Of a DNA stretch of 64,000 nt, positions 25,101 through 32,250 are shown in pieces. The position numbers were made by a program, and so were the translations under genes. The notes beneath the pieces are model-generated. The model had not been told where the DNA came from and searched no databases. It saw nothing but the letters and a program-made list of their open reading frames with translations. Origin of the DNA: Sphaerolaimus hirsutus (Eukaryota; Nematoda; Chromadorea; Monhysterida; Sphaerolaimidae); the NCBI GenBank assembly GCA_964036195.1, contig OZ038450.1:3846701-3910700 (forward strand), in the 5' to 3' direction. Position 1 is the first letter of the stretch. Each line of letters opens with the position of its first letter.

Positions 25101-28100
25101 TAGGCGACACGATTGTCGTTGCCGGATACGATGGACCCATTGTGACCACAATCAGGGAGCTCCTTATGCCGCACCCTTTGAAAGAGCTGAGAGTCAAGGT
25201 TTGTGGAGGGGTCATTTTAGTGTGATGAATACAATCTTTGGCTTTTGACTAGGGTTGGAAAAAAAACGTTTTTTTTTAACTCGATGTTTTTTTTAAAAAA
25301 AAAACGTTTTTTTTATTATAAAAAAACGTTTTTTTTATTATAAAAAAACGTTTTTTTTAAAAGCTCCCAGATATGACCTAGTGTCAACATATATAGGTAT
25401 ATCAGACACTGGCAATACTCTGTGATGTTAAATATGACCATATAATGGCTGTGGAGCCATGGGATAGCATTATAAGTGGTGATTTGTGTCGAAAATATCC
25501 ATTTTTCGTCGACATATCGTTCGTATATCGCCTTATAGTCGAATGTTCGTGACTTCAGGTAAAGTTTGGCACGGAATGGTGATCAAACAAGGTTATAAAA
25601 GGAGGTTGTTACTTTGGGAGTGAAGTTACACACTGTGGAGGTACATGGAAGCACATTACCTCAATATTATATATTACAGCAACATATGTCGGCTTATTCA
25701 CCCATGGTAGCACATAGAAATGGATGTTTTGATACTAAAAATGCAACAAAACCAATGAAAACAACCACCAATGTCAATTTGTGTGTGAAATTGCGCGCTT
25801 GCGCGCAAAAATTTTGCAAAATACCTAGTGCTTAGTACTAAAAATTTCGGCCGATGTTTTTTTAAAAAAACAAACATTTCGGACGTCATGTTTTTTTAAA
25901 AAAAAAAACGTTGTTTTTTTAAAAAAAACGTTTTAAAAAAAACATCGGCCAACCCTACTTTTGACAGCTCAATTGCTATTTTTGCCGAAAAGGCGAGATT
26001 TTGAATCATTCATCATATTTTCCAGTCACCCCTCCCCTTTTTTCCCCATCCCCATTTTCCAGTTTTTTTATTATTTCCGAATCGGGGATTTTGAACGAAA
26101 ATACAGCAGAAAAGATTTTGAACAAAAATACAGCAGAGAAGAAAATACGGTCGACATCAATGGGGGGGAACCACCCCCCCCCCCCCAAACCGCATAGCAT
26201 CATCTACCCCGGAGGCGAATTCTTGGCACACCCTTCATATGTGCTTGTATACCTATTTTGTTCTATTTTTCACCTATTTCTAGCTACTTTTTCTCCCTTT
26301 TCTTCCTTCTATACCTCGAAAATGTCTATACATTGAACGCCCGCGACCCCCCCCCCAATCCCAAAGCTAAGCACAATCTTTCTATCCCTTCGGACAAGCG
26401 ATTTGCTATCTATCCAACCCCCAGAGGGTCAAAATCTATAATACCCCTGGTGGACTTACAGCTAACGAATTTTGATAAGCTATAATTATAAAAGTGGAGA
26501 TTTCAAATTTCTCAATCTAAGTAAAATTGTCACTTCCAAAGTCAAATTTCTCCATTTTTCCGGGATTGGTATCGGGATTGCGGAAATTTTAGTCTGATTT
26601 GAATTCTTTGAATCGGGACTGAACCCTGCCCCGTGCGTTCTCTCAGAACCAGTACGAGCACCACAAGGAAGTGCAGGGCGCGCAGGGCATCAAGCTGTTG
26701 GCAAAGGACCTGGACAAGGCGCTTGCTGGCACCCCCCTCTCTGTCGCCATCAAAGAGGATGAGGTGATATGGGCGTGGCTTATATTTGCATTTGGGGCTA
26801 TTTTTGCCTTCGTTTGTTTCCCTGTTCCAGGGGCCAAATCCAATTTGAAATTAATGTATTTTGCGCAATTTCACGCGCTTACTCGCGTCCCGTTTCCTTT
26901 TCGTGCGCTTAATAGACATTCTAGGTAAATTTAGCGCCGGGAACGCGTTTCTGACAATTTCTCGTGATTTTTATATCTGACTTGAAACAACAGGGGCGAA
27001 TTCCGCAAAAAGTGAAGTGAAAAACGAAGTAAAATGTGTAGGGAAAGGGAAGTGAAATGAGAAGTGAAAAAAATTCAAAATAAAAACGTAAAGGATGAAT
27101 GCTGACTTAGAAAGCATTGTTTCTGATGGCGGTTATGATGATTTAGTGGGAAACGTGCCGATTTTTCGCTTGCGTCGGAACTTTCGAATTGAAAATGTTA
27201 CTCTATCCAAAAAACGACACTATAAAATTTCAGATCGCTTTTCACTTTTTGCAGAGGTGGCACTAGATGCGTTTTCATCAATAATTCATCCATTTTTAGG
27301 TGGAAATTCTGTGCGAGGACGTGGACAACTACGTGCGTAAGGCGCTGGAAACATTCCGCCTTAAATTGAGCCCTATGGGTGTATATGTGCAAGCTTCCAC
27401 GCTTGGGTCATTGGAGGCACTTTTGGAGTTTCTTAGGGTGCAGAAAATACCCGTTGGTCGTTTTTCTTTTTGATGTTTTTCAATTTTTTTTTAATTTTTA
27501 TCACATTTTTCACAGTATTGCGGTATCAACATCGGACCGGTGCACAAAAAGGATGTTATGAAAGCGTCTACTATGCTGGAACACGATGCGCAGTCGGTGG
27601 CGACCTTCTTTTTTATTTGGATTTTTTTATGCGTTGATAAATTCGGTATTTTGAATTAAATGTACGCTAAGCTCTGTAATACTAACTTGTTATAGTCCAC
27701 TCGACTATCTTTGCACATGCAAATTTATTTGACAAGAATTCTTAATTAGAATAAGACGCGAGCTTTCCACCCCCATCATCTCCGCATTTCTTTTTAGCAG
27801 ATACACATTTCCAATTCTACTAGATATATTCAAAATACCCTGAACCCCCGTTAAATTTGATTGCTGTGATTTTTGAATTAGCGTGATTACCGTATTTCCT
27901 CGAAATACCCCCAGGGGGTTTATTATTTCGCTAACAAATTGACAATGGGGTCTTATTCGAGGGAGGTCTTTATTATTTCGTCAGAAATTTTCGTCAAGGT
28001 GCATAGTAAAAATAGGCTTTTCCACACCTAAAACTGGAGGTAAACGTGACAAAACACGACATATTTGTACATATATAGGTATACATCTACACAAACTAGT

Positions 28101-29269
28101 ATACATATGCGATGCACTTTGACAGCGATTAATACATCATGTATATTGCATACATGATGTACATCATCATTCAAGAGGGGTGTATTTCGAGGGGGTATTT
28201 TTTCCTCAGTTCACTCACTCCTGGTGGTATTTCGAGGGAGGGGGGATAATTCGAGGAAATACAGTAATCATTTTATGAAAAGTTTTTAATCGTAGATGGG
28301 CGGTTATACTCGCGTTTGACGTCAAAGTCGAACGGGAAGCCGAACAGATTGCAGATGACCTTGGTGTAAAGATTTTTACGGCGGATATCATTTATCATCT
28401 GGAAGATGCCTTCATCAAACACAGGTTACTCATTTTTTAGATTGAATAGCATTGGCCTTACACACACTAGTGACCGTGACTTCTGTGAAAACTGAAATGG
28501 CGACATGGCGACATACAGCCTACTCTTATCGTATGCTATATGTGTTTTAGTTTTCAAATTTTCTAATTTTAACTAATAAAAATTCACATTTAAATTAAAT
28601 CAAATCATTCAAGCGTGTTGATTAATTCGCATTTGGAAAAAATTCAGTTTTCAACGAAGTCACTGTGACAACTAGGCTGTGTAGGCACAGTGAGTACCCA
28701 AAAACCACGCCCGAAATTCTTGCAGAGAAGAGCAGCGGCAACGGGAAAAACAGCGCCACGCCCACTTGGCTGTGTACCCGTGCAAAATTCGAGCCCTGCC
28801 GCAGCACGTGTTCAAATCTCGCGATCCAATAGTCATGGGCGTCAGTGTGGATGCTGGCCAACTTAAAGTGGGCACACTTTTGTGTGTACCCAGCAAGGAG
28901 GTATGTGTGTTGTTGTTGTTGTTGTTTTTTTTGGGGGGGGGGGTTGTTGTGTGGGTGGTGAAATCGTCGGCATGCTGTATTAAATGGGTACGCTATATTG
29001 TACCCGCCCAAAAAAATTGGCCAGCACTCCAGGGGTCACCAAGATTTTGGACCTCGCGGGGGCTGGATAGATAGCAAATCGCTCCTCCGGAGGGATAGAT
29101 AGCTGAAAATTTTTCTGGGGGGGGGCTCGCGGGGGCATAATACATAAAGAGGCGAAATAGCCAGAGGGGGGTTATTCAAGGGGAGGAGTTGTTTTATCCT
29201 CACATGGCCAACGGGGGAGGTCTTATTCAAGAATGTACGGTATTTACAATCGCGCAAAAAGAGATCGCT

Positions 29270-29336
<67 letters not shown>

Positions 29337-30888
29337 AGCGTTTCCGCTCATGTACCTGGAGTATAATATAATCGCCTGTTTCTAGCCATTTGTGACTTAT
29401 TTTTGCAATTTTTAACATATTTTTGTCGAGTTTTCACCCCGTTCTGCTTTCTATGCCACGAAAAAGCCTTTATTTGACCCCAGCAACCCGCCCCCCCCAC
29501 CAGGCGACACCCCGCCCCCCCAATTTCAGCTACGTATCTATCCCACCGTAGGAGCGATTTGCTATCTATCCAACCCTCGCGAGGGTCAAAATCCTAGAGT
29601 CCCCCGACTCAAAAACCAACCCAAATACACCCTAAAATTGACCCACTCAGTGCATAGCGCTGGGCTCGGTTTCTTCAATCGAGATTAACAACAAACCGGT
29701 GGACATCGCCAAAGCCGGCCAAGAAGTGTGCATCAAAATCGAGAATACCACTGGCGACGCGCCAAAAATGTACGGCAGACATTTCGATCACGAAGATGTG
29801 ATTGTGAGCAAAGTTGGTTTTTTTGGGGTGCGCTGCGGGTTTGAGATGGGTTTTCTGTGCGCGAATTTGTGTTGTCAATTGAGAAATAAAGTTTCAGCCT
29901 CTCTGTAAACAGTTTTCCGGTATTTTGAAACTTTACTTGCCATTTGACTACTATGAAAGTTTGTTTGAAATTCGTCATTTTAACGGATGTAAGATTGACT
30001 CTTGATTAGCACAGTTGTTAAAATGTACGTACATTTACCCGAAAAATACGCGTACGCGAGTACGCGGTAAATATATTTACATTTACTTTTTCAAAAAGTA
30101 ATGTACCGTATTTCCTCGAAATACCCCCCCCCCTCGAAATACCCCCCCTCAAAATGGGCACCATGGATTTGTGGTCCGGGAAATGCATAACAGACGTTCA
30201 AAACACTTACTGTGTTACGTTAGAACATCGTTTATACTATCTACATCCTTATATAAGGCTGCACAAACTTAAAAATGGTGGTTATTGTTGCATTTTTCAC
30301 GTTTTTCCCTCAAAATTCTCACTCTGAAACAATAAACCCCCGGGGGGTATTTCGAGGAAATACGGTATTTACTTTTACGCGTACATTTCAAAAGTACACG
30401 CGTACAGAGAAACTGTATTTTTTGTTGCTAAAATCACAATTTTTTGTTGCTAAAATCACAATTTTCGGTTGCTAATATAAGACGGTTTCAAAGAAATCAT
30501 ATCATTTTTCTAAGTCACCAAAAAATGACATATATTGTGTCTCACAGTGTAAAACTCATTCTCACATGTAAAAATTAGTGTAAAAATACGTTTTCAAGGA
30601 GACAGGTACTCGCTTTTACATTTTCCCGGGTAAAAAAGTATTTTACTCACATTTACGCACGAGTGCGAGTAAAAAAAGTACTTTACATTTTCTATACTTT
30701 GTGGTGAGTAAAAATAAAATACTTACATTTACATATACTTTTGAAAAAAGTTCAGTAATTCTAACAATTCTGCTGCACAGATCACCCGCGAAAGTATCGA
30801 TGTGTGCAAGAAATATTTTCGCGAAGAACTCACGAAAACCGACTGGCAATTGGTGGTCGAACTCAAGAAAATGTTGGATATTTTGTGA
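7136..30888 (+). CDS. EIF5B: Eukaryotic translation initiation factor 5B (eIF5B), 20 coding exons
   Basis: eIF5B is the cytoplasmic IF2-type GTPase that, with eIF1A, joins the 60S subunit to the 48S complex in the last step of initiation. Joining 20 exons gives an uninterrupted frame of about 932 residues (927 if the alternative exon 2 donor is used). Residues 1 to about 320 are a Lys/Glu-rich, low-complexity N-terminal region. The GTPase domain carries GHVDTGKT (348-355), [10 protein letters not shown] (switch I, from 371), DTPGH (412-416), NKVD (466-469) and VPTSA. Beta-barrel domain II, domain III ([18 protein letters not shown]) and the C-terminal barrel follow, ending in [14 protein letters not shown]. 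Human eIF5B is about 1220 residues; the difference is in the N-terminal region. Every exon junction keeps phase. All introns are GT-AG. Identification is from remembered family sequence. Confidence 0.95.
7551..7690 (+). CDS. EIF5B: eIF5B exon 2, Lys/Glu-rich
   Basis: Follows the acceptor TTTTTCAG. It encodes a highly charged segment starting [18 protein letters not shown]. The donor is uncertain: CCT|GTCGGT at 7691 (used here) and GCA|GTCAAA at 7676 are both in phase 0. The first matches another GTCGGT donor in this gene (exon 16); the second aligns better with the vertebrate protein. Confidence 0.75.
8049..8165 (+). CDS. EIF5B: eIF5B exon 3, charged coiled region
   Basis: Acceptor AATTTTAG, donor AAG|GTTATA, phase 0 at both ends, 39 codons. 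Encodes [20 protein letters not shown] and on, the Glu/Lys/Arg coiled segment preceding the GTPase domain in animal eIF5B. Confidence 0.88.
8478..8628 (+). CDS. EIF5B: eIF5B exon 4, charged region ending LLKAQG
   Basis: Acceptor CACACAG, donor CAAG|GTCGTA (phase 1). Contains [20 protein letters not shown] followed by LLKAQG, which matches the conserved 'EGK-LT-R-ARA-A-L-LLQAQG' segment of animal eIF5B. Confidence 0.9.
8881..9012. mobile_element. hAT-like mini-element made of GGCGCC/AGCGCC words
   Basis: Ends TAGTGATGTG and CATCACTA with a near-perfect 8-bp duplication (GTTATTAA at 8873, GTCATTAA at 9013). Almost the whole body is the words GGCGCCAAGCGCC and GCGCCATGGCGC. It lies in eIF5B intron 4. 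Similar word clusters at 15409-15575 and 16030-16170 are related copies. Confidence 0.8.
9122..9216 (+). CDS. EIF5B: eIF5B exon 5
   Basis: Acceptor GTTTTCAG, donor AAA|GTTTGT. Taking phase 1 from exon 4 it reads through [20 protein letters not shown] to PVAEEK. This part of eIF5B is poorly conserved, so the acceptor position is less certain than for the catalytic exons. Confidence 0.7.
9338..9756 (+). mobile_element. hAT-like element, CAGGGACGTAGCC ends
   Basis: Target duplication TGCACTAG at 9330-9337 and 9757-9764; ends CAGGGACGTAGCC and GGCTACGTCCTTG. G and C runs lie beside both ends, with a GGCGCC word cluster near 9450-9520. In eIF5B intron 5. Non-coding. Confidence 0.88.
9844..10060. 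mobile_element. Inverted-repeat element ending 9 nt before exon 6
   Basis: TGGTGCCAATTCCGCA on the left is answered by TTGCGGAATCCACCACTG on the right. The arms contain repeated AAGTAAAA and TTTTAAGACGTTTT words. No matching target duplication. Its right arm supplies the poly-T tract used by the exon 6 acceptor. A related element (GAATTCCGCAAAAAGTG) lies at about 26992-27255. Confidence 0.55.
10070..10339 (+). CDS. EIF5B: eIF5B exon 6, acidic low-complexity
   Basis: 90 codons, phase 0 at both ends, acceptor GAGCAG, donor CAG|GTGTGT. Rich in Ser, Glu and Asp, including [20 protein letters not shown], which parallels the acidic 'DDWEAMASDEE' segment before the GTPase domain of animal eIF5B. 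Confidence 0.82.
10404..10740. mobile_element. Degraded hAT-like copy in intron 6
   Basis: CAGTATTTTAGCCAGGGTTT followed by a TTTTTGAGCGGGG motif, a G/C-run pair at about 10470-10490, and GCGCGCTTGCGCC at its far side mark a decayed member of the CAGTGGCGTAGCC family. The right terminus and target duplication are not recognisable. Confidence 0.5.
10804..10944 (+). CDS. EIF5B: eIF5B exon 7
   Basis: 47 codons, phase 0 both ends, acceptor TTTCCAG, donor AAG|GTTTTT. Starts [17 protein letters not shown] and ends [15 protein letters not shown], the basic helix that leads into the GTPase domain. Confidence 0.85.
11646..12136. mobile_element. Palindromic element with GTTGACA/TGTCAAC arms
   Basis: Left arm words CACACTGGTTGACAACGACA and AATGTCAACCGGTTCC are mirrored on the right by GACCAGTTGACATTCGGTGT and TTGTCAACTAATGCG. 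Near the centre both arms carry the AAGCTTGCTGAC word or its complement. A related copy lies at 32541-32681. It ends about 95 nt before exon 8. Confidence 0.65.
12234..12455 (+). CDS. EIF5B: eIF5B exon 8, P-loop and switch I
   Basis: 74 codons, acceptor CACAACAG, donor GAT|GTGAGT. Encodes [19 protein letters not shown], with the G1 P-loop GHVDTGKT, then [16 protein letters not shown], the switch I/G2 region. All nucleotide-contact residues expected of the family are present. Confidence 0.96.
12572..13756. mobile_element. hAT-like element (CAGGAACATAGCC), second level of a nest
   Basis: Begins CAGGAACATAGCCAGGATTT and ends GTCTACGTTTCTG, a decayed version of the CAGTGGCGTAGCC family ends. It is flanked by CCGGAGG on both sides, shifted by one base. 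G runs, GGCGCC words and a GCGCGCTGGCGCGG segment identify the family. Confidence 0.65.
12949..13735. mobile_element. hAT-like element with GATATCGAATATCG word arms
   Basis: Starts TAGGGTTCAAACG and ends CGTTTGAACCCTA, with perfect target duplication CCCCCCGT at 12941-12948 and 13736-13743. About 180 bp of each arm is built from TATCGAATATCGATATCG words. The 340-bp core (13140-13540) is AT-rich and shared with 16868-17609. No coding capacity. Confidence 0.9.
13988..14055 (+). CDS. EIF5B: eIF5B exon 9, switch II
   Basis: Acceptor TTCGCAG, donor CAG|GTAGGT (phase 2). Encodes [20 protein letters not shown] plus SF: the G3 DTPGH motif with the catalytic histidine. Confidence 0.96.
14885..15150. 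repeat. Array of AGCCAGAAAA/CGGAAAA words
   Basis: Repeated GAGCCAGAAAAAG and GCCGGAAAATGGAAA words; the complement of the word array in the elements at 18678-19157 and 31767-32250. Likely one arm of such an element, the other end of which I could not pair. Confidence 0.5.
15409..15580. repeat. GGCGCC/AGCGCC word cluster
   Basis: Dense AGCGCCATGGCGCT and TTGGCGCTTGGCGCC words. Same composition as the 8881-9012 element, but without clear termini. A second cluster with the same words occupies 16030-16170 and ends at TTACATCACTA. Confidence 0.6.
15690..15905. mobile_element. CCCAGAC/TGTAAAATGTC palindromic miniature element
   Basis: Words GTAAAATGCCCTGTAAAATG on the left; TTTACAAGGTCTGGGAGTG on the right. 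Same family as the element serving as intron 10 of bora (44753-44948) and copies at about 18171-18378, 20233-20450, 24075-24235, 35655-35812 and 60228-60400. Confidence 0.6.
16298..16805 (-). mobile_element. hAT-like element, CAGGGGTCTCC family
   Basis: Perfect target duplication CACCCACA (16290-16297 and 16806-16813). It lies in the opposite orientation to the 2487-2983 copy. The arms carry GATAGATAGCTGA words and G/C runs. Confidence 0.9.
16868..17609. mobile_element. hAT-like element, decayed GATATC word arms
   Basis: Starts TAGGGTTCAAAAC, ends TTCAAACCCTA, target duplication GAAATAAT at 16860-16867 and 17610-17617. The core is clearly the same as in 12949-13735, but many arm words have become AATATCAATATT by C-to-T and G-to-A changes, as expected for an old methylated copy. 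Confidence 0.88.
17641..18161. mobile_element. Decayed GATATC-word element
   Basis: AGGGTTCACAACAGTC on the left and TGTCTGAACCCTA on the right bound a reversed, strongly mutated relative of the two preceding copies. GTCGATATTTGATATCGATA words remain near 17985-18125. No target duplication recognised. Confidence 0.6.
18378..19420. mobile_element. Element with TGCATTTAAAG ends and AAAATTCC words
   Basis: ATACTGCATTTAAAGGTTTA and its near-complement GCTTTAAATGCAGTAT bound about 1 kb. The arms are repeated AAAAATTCCAAAAATT words. The 18678-19157 element is inserted in it. Flanking duplication not clear. Confidence 0.55.
18678..19157. mobile_element. hAT-like element with TTTCCGTTTTCTGGC words
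   Basis: Starts TAGGGTGTCAACC, ends GTTGACACCCTA, perfect target duplication AGTGTGAT at 18670-18677 and 19158-19165. The body is a run of TTTCTGTTTTCTGGC and ATTTTCTG words. A second, less intact copy lies at about 31767-32250. Confidence 0.88.
19595..20091. mobile_element. hAT-like element, CATAGTTGTT ends, GTATACTT words
   Basis: Ends CATAGTTGTTCAAAAG and CTTTTAACAACTCTG. Flanks AAATCATG and GAATCATG agree at 7 of 8. The arms carry GAAAAGTACGTATACTTGAG words. Same family as 30012, 35964 and 46952. Confidence 0.82.
20100..20188. mobile_element. Mini-element with TAGTGATG ends
   Basis: TAGTGATGAAAAAGTGGCA on the left, TGGCACTTTTCCATCACTA on the right, about 89 bp. Termini are those of the GGCGCC-word element at 8881, but the word here is GTGGCA. 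Flanking octamers agree at 6 of 8. Confidence 0.6.
21894..22410 (+). mobile_element. hAT-like element, CAGGGGTCTCC family
   Basis: Perfect target duplication CTCCACAG at 21886-21893 and 22411-22418. Very similar to the 2487-2983 copy, so a young insertion. Its right end lies 42 nt before exon 10. Confidence 0.92.
22453..22594 (+). CDS. EIF5B: eIF5B exon 10, GTPase core to NK
   Basis: Acceptor TTTTTTCAG, donor AAG|GTGAAT. With the AG of exon 9 it starts [20 protein letters not shown], followed by [15 protein letters not shown] and VVALNK, the first half of the G4 NKVD motif. Confidence 0.97.
23011..23284. mobile_element. hAT-like mini-element, CAGTGTTGC ends
   Basis: Ends CAGTGTTGCTG and TTGCAACATTG with perfect target duplication GTACAATG (23003-23010 and 23285-23292). 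The arms carry GCATAAACATAAATACC and GTAAACGTAAAT words. Only 274 bp, in eIF5B intron 10. Confidence 0.9.
23408..23539 (+). CDS. EIF5B: eIF5B exon 11
   Basis: 44 codons, acceptor TTCGCCCAG, donor CAG|GTTGGA. Begins [19 protein letters not shown], completing NKVD. Corresponds to the helical part of the GTPase domain that follows G4. Confidence 0.95.
23540..24557. other. EIF5B: eIF5B intron 11: transposon fragments
   Basis: Contains a CCTCGAAATACCCCC fragment (about 23580-23700), a partial CAGGGCCGTATCC-family copy from 23741 to about 24045, and a degraded TGTAAA/TGTCA palindromic element at about 24075-24235. The rest is AT-rich with nothing recognisable. Confidence 0.6.
24558..24740 (+). CDS. 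EIF5B: eIF5B exon 12, VPTSA (G5)
   Basis: 61 codons after a C-run acceptor CCCCCCCAG; donor GAG|GTTGGG. Encodes [20 protein letters not shown], then [14 protein letters not shown] with the G5 motif, and ends QCTTLE at the start of domain II. Confidence 0.96.
25037..25198 (+). CDS. EIF5B: eIF5B exon 13, domain II
   Basis: 54 codons, acceptor CAACCCAG, donor AAG|GTTTGT. Encodes [20 protein letters not shown] and [20 protein letters not shown], the conserved beta-barrel domain II. Confidence 0.97.
25250..25957 (+). mobile_element. hAT-like element, TAGGGTTGG ends, AACGTTTT words
   Basis: Perfect target duplication CTTTTGAC at 25242-25249 and 25958-25965. Intact copy of the 433-1556 family without the nested insertion; core almost identical to the copies at 433 and 39741. 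In eIF5B intron 13. Confidence 0.93.
26160..26455. mobile_element. Partial CAGGGGTCTCC-family element
   Basis: G-run/C-run pair, GCGATTTGCTATCTATCCAA and an ATAATACCCCTGG right end are those of the CAGGGGTCTCC family. The left end is lost or diverged. In intron 13. Confidence 0.5.
26647..26763 (+). CDS. EIF5B: eIF5B exon 14, domain II/III
   Basis: 39 codons, acceptor TTCTCTCAG, donor GAG|GTGATA. Encodes [20 protein letters not shown] and [19 protein letters not shown], a segment strongly conserved in all eIF5B proteins. Confidence 0.97.
27300..27452 (+). CDS. EIF5B: eIF5B exon 15, domain III
   Basis: 51 codons, acceptor CATTTTTAG, donor CCC|GTTGGT. Encodes [19 protein letters not shown] and [20 protein letters not shown], the domain III start. 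Confidence 0.96.
27516..27592 (+). CDS. EIF5B: eIF5B exon 16, domain III
   Basis: Encodes [20 protein letters not shown], then LEHDAQ with the Gln codon split. The only donor that keeps phase with exon 17 is CA|GTCGGT, which gives [12 protein letters not shown] as in the family. This validates an unusual 5' splice site. Confidence 0.94.
27890..28264. mobile_element. CCGTATTTCCTCG inverted-repeat element, TA flanks
   Basis: CCGTATTTCCTCGAAATACC on the left and CGAGGAAATACAG on the right, each flanked by TA. The terminal repeat is itself a small hairpin (GTATTTC-CTC-GAAATAC). In eIF5B intron 16, ending 31 nt before exon 17. Related copies: 30106-30365, 33699-34794 and 59541-59865; a TA target suggests a Tc1/mariner-type origin. 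Confidence 0.75.
28296..28424 (+). CDS. EIF5B: eIF5B exon 17, domain III end
   Basis: Acceptor ATCGTAG, donor CAG|GTTACT (phase 2). Encodes [20 protein letters not shown] and [13 protein letters not shown], joining domain III to the long helix before the C-terminal barrel. Confidence 0.95.
28726..28900 (+). CDS. EIF5B: eIF5B exon 18, domain IV
   Basis: Acceptor CTTGCAG, donor GAG|GTATGT. Encodes [20 protein letters not shown], then [19 protein letters not shown] and LCVPSKE: the connecting helix and the start of C-terminal domain IV. Confidence 0.96.
29031..29612. mobile_element. Fragments of CAGGGGTCTCC-type elements around the tRNA gene
   Basis: CAGGGGTCACCAAGATTTTGG at 29030 with GATAGATAGCAAATCGCTCC words, and a mirrored part at 29480-29612 with GCGATTTGCTATCTATCC. 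A piece of CCGTATTTCC-type sequence lies at 29150-29245. The pieces may be one element interrupted by the tRNA-containing segment, but no clean target duplication is seen. Confidence 0.5.
29266..29339 (-). tRNA. tRNA-Asn(GUU), antisense in eIF5B intron 18
   Basis: On the - strand the sequence folds as a complete cloverleaf. The acceptor stem GCTTCCG pairs with CGGGAGC (one T-G pair). The D arm is TGGCGCAATCGGTTAGCGCG, the anticodon loop CTGTTAA has anticodon GTT at 29303-29305, and the T arm contains GGTTCAAGCCC. Box A and box B promoter sequences are intact. A TTTTT stop for RNA polymerase III follows directly downstream on the - strand (about 29256-29260). No intron and no encoded CCA. It closely resembles animal cytoplasmic tRNA-Asn, so it is likely functional rather than a SINE relic. 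Confidence 0.93.
29651..29812 (+). CDS. EIF5B: eIF5B exon 19, domain IV
   Basis: 54 codons, acceptor CCACTCAG, donor AAA|GTTGGT. Encodes [20 protein letters not shown] and [16 protein letters not shown], the conserved 'MFGRHF' barrel segment. Confidence 0.96.
30012..30772. mobile_element. hAT-like element, CAGTTGTTAAAA ends, GTACGCG words
   Basis: CAGTTGTTAAAATG at 30012 and TTCTAACAATTCTG ending 30772 are the ends. The arms carry ACGCGTACGCGAGTACGC and TTTTACGCGTACA words. A CCGTATTTCC element is inserted at 30106-30365. It fills most of intron 19 and stops 8 nt before exon 20. Flanking octamers do not match. Confidence 0.75.
30106..30365. mobile_element. CCGTATTTCCTCG element with TA target
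   Basis: Complementary ends CCGTATTTCCTCG and CGAGGAAATACGG, TA on both sides, C and G runs just inside. Inserted in the 30012-30772 element. The interior is non-coding. Confidence 0.8.
30781..30888 (+). CDS. EIF5B: eIF5B exon 20, C-terminus
   Basis: Acceptor CTGCACAG, then [20 protein letters not shown], then [15 protein letters not shown] and TGA at 30886-30888. This matches the C-terminal end of the family (DWQLIVELKK). The terminal helix contacts eIF1A in yeast and human proteins. Confidence 0.97.
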   Translation: MTRESIDVCKKYFREELTKTDWQLVVELKKMLDIL

Positions 30889-31361
30889 AGTTTTGCCAAA
30901 AAAAAAACTGTGTTATTTTTGGTGATGGGTAGACTTTGATTTTGCGATGACTGAATGTCAAGAATGTTTTGAAATAAGTTTGTCCCCATTCTCTTTCATG
31001 TGAAAAAATTCATTCATCCTGTGAATAATATTTGTTTTATCGTGACGGTCGAAAAAATGCGGCCGTGACGGAGCTGCGTGATTTTGCGTTTTTTTGTTAC
31101 TGAATTGAGTTCGCTGTTTTGAGATTTGTTGGGCTTATGATTTGTTCTTATTCTTGATGCGACCGCTCATTTCAGAGAGTATCTTAATTATTGACCCGTG
31201 ACCGCTGTTATAAAAATACTATTTTTCGATAATTTTGCCGCATAAATCGACATTTCTTCAGAGATGATAAATACCATATTCGTTGCGAATGAAGGTAAAA
31301 CATAATATCATAAATATTTACGTAGACATAAATGTAAAATAAAAAAACGAGTGACGAACGG

Positions 31362-31387
31362 AATAAAAAATAAATTTAAGCAATAAA
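31362..31387 (+). terminator. Candidate poly(A) signals for eIF5B
   Basis: Two AATAAA hexamers (31362 and 31382) lie about 480-500 nt after the stop codon. Placement only; no transcript data. Confidence 0.35.
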
Positions 31388-31766
31388 ACGGCTGAAAGTG
31401 CGCGCATTCTATACATTCCGTGTGAATAATCATGAAAATGGCTGCCTCCATTCCATTGTTTGCGCGTAATCAATCACACTGCTCTGTATCACAAATCTTT
31501 GTATTTATGTCACGTTTCCGCTGTCTGACGTAAGCTGGCACGAGTTTAGGTGTTTTTTAAATTTGTTTTGGAAGTGTTGATGCGGATATTTTGAGTTGCC
31601 GTAACCTGTCAGGAATTTCCTTTTTCAACTGGTGTTGCGTGTTGCGCGGGACTGGCACCAGGGTAAACTCCAATTTGTTCGACATTATGAGTTTCCTCAA
31701 TTCTGGTGGCGTACTGGTGTGCTTGACCACAATACGTGGTTTCCATGCAATGCTTGCAAATGTTAC

Positions 31767-32250
31767 CTATGTCGGGGGTGTCAAATGTCCTTTGTCATTT
31801 CTGCTTTCTGCTGTCAAATTTTTTCCCGTTTCCGTTTTCCGGCTGCAAATGTTTGTTTGTTTTTTCGTTTCCGTTTTTTTCGGCTCATTTCCCGTTTTCT
31901 GGCTAATTTTCTGTGTGTGTTTTTCACCCAATTTCCATTTTCTGGCTAATTTTCTGGTGGGGGGGGGTTCGCCTCATTTTCTATTTTCCGGCTCAACTTT
32001 CTGTTTTCTGTTTCAGCCAAACTGGTAAACATGCATGTATGTTTTTCAATTATGTGCATTTTTCTGTTTAAAAATTTTTTTTAACCATTTGTGGCAAATC
32101 TTCTGCAATTTTTTTCTGTTTCTTGCAAAATTTCTGCAATTTTTTTTCGGTTTGCCATGAAAATTTCGTTTTTCCGTTTTCAGTTTTCTGGCAAGTGTAA
32201 AATTGATAAACGTTTCCGTTTTCCGTAAAAAAATTTTTGTTACACCTTGT
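31767..32250. mobile_element. Element with TTTCCGTTTTCTGGC words
   Basis: GGGGTGTCAAATGTC on the left and a decayed TTTGTTACACC end on the right bound a run of TTTTCTGGCTAATTTTCTG words. Second copy of the 18678-19157 family, less intact. Confidence 0.65.
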
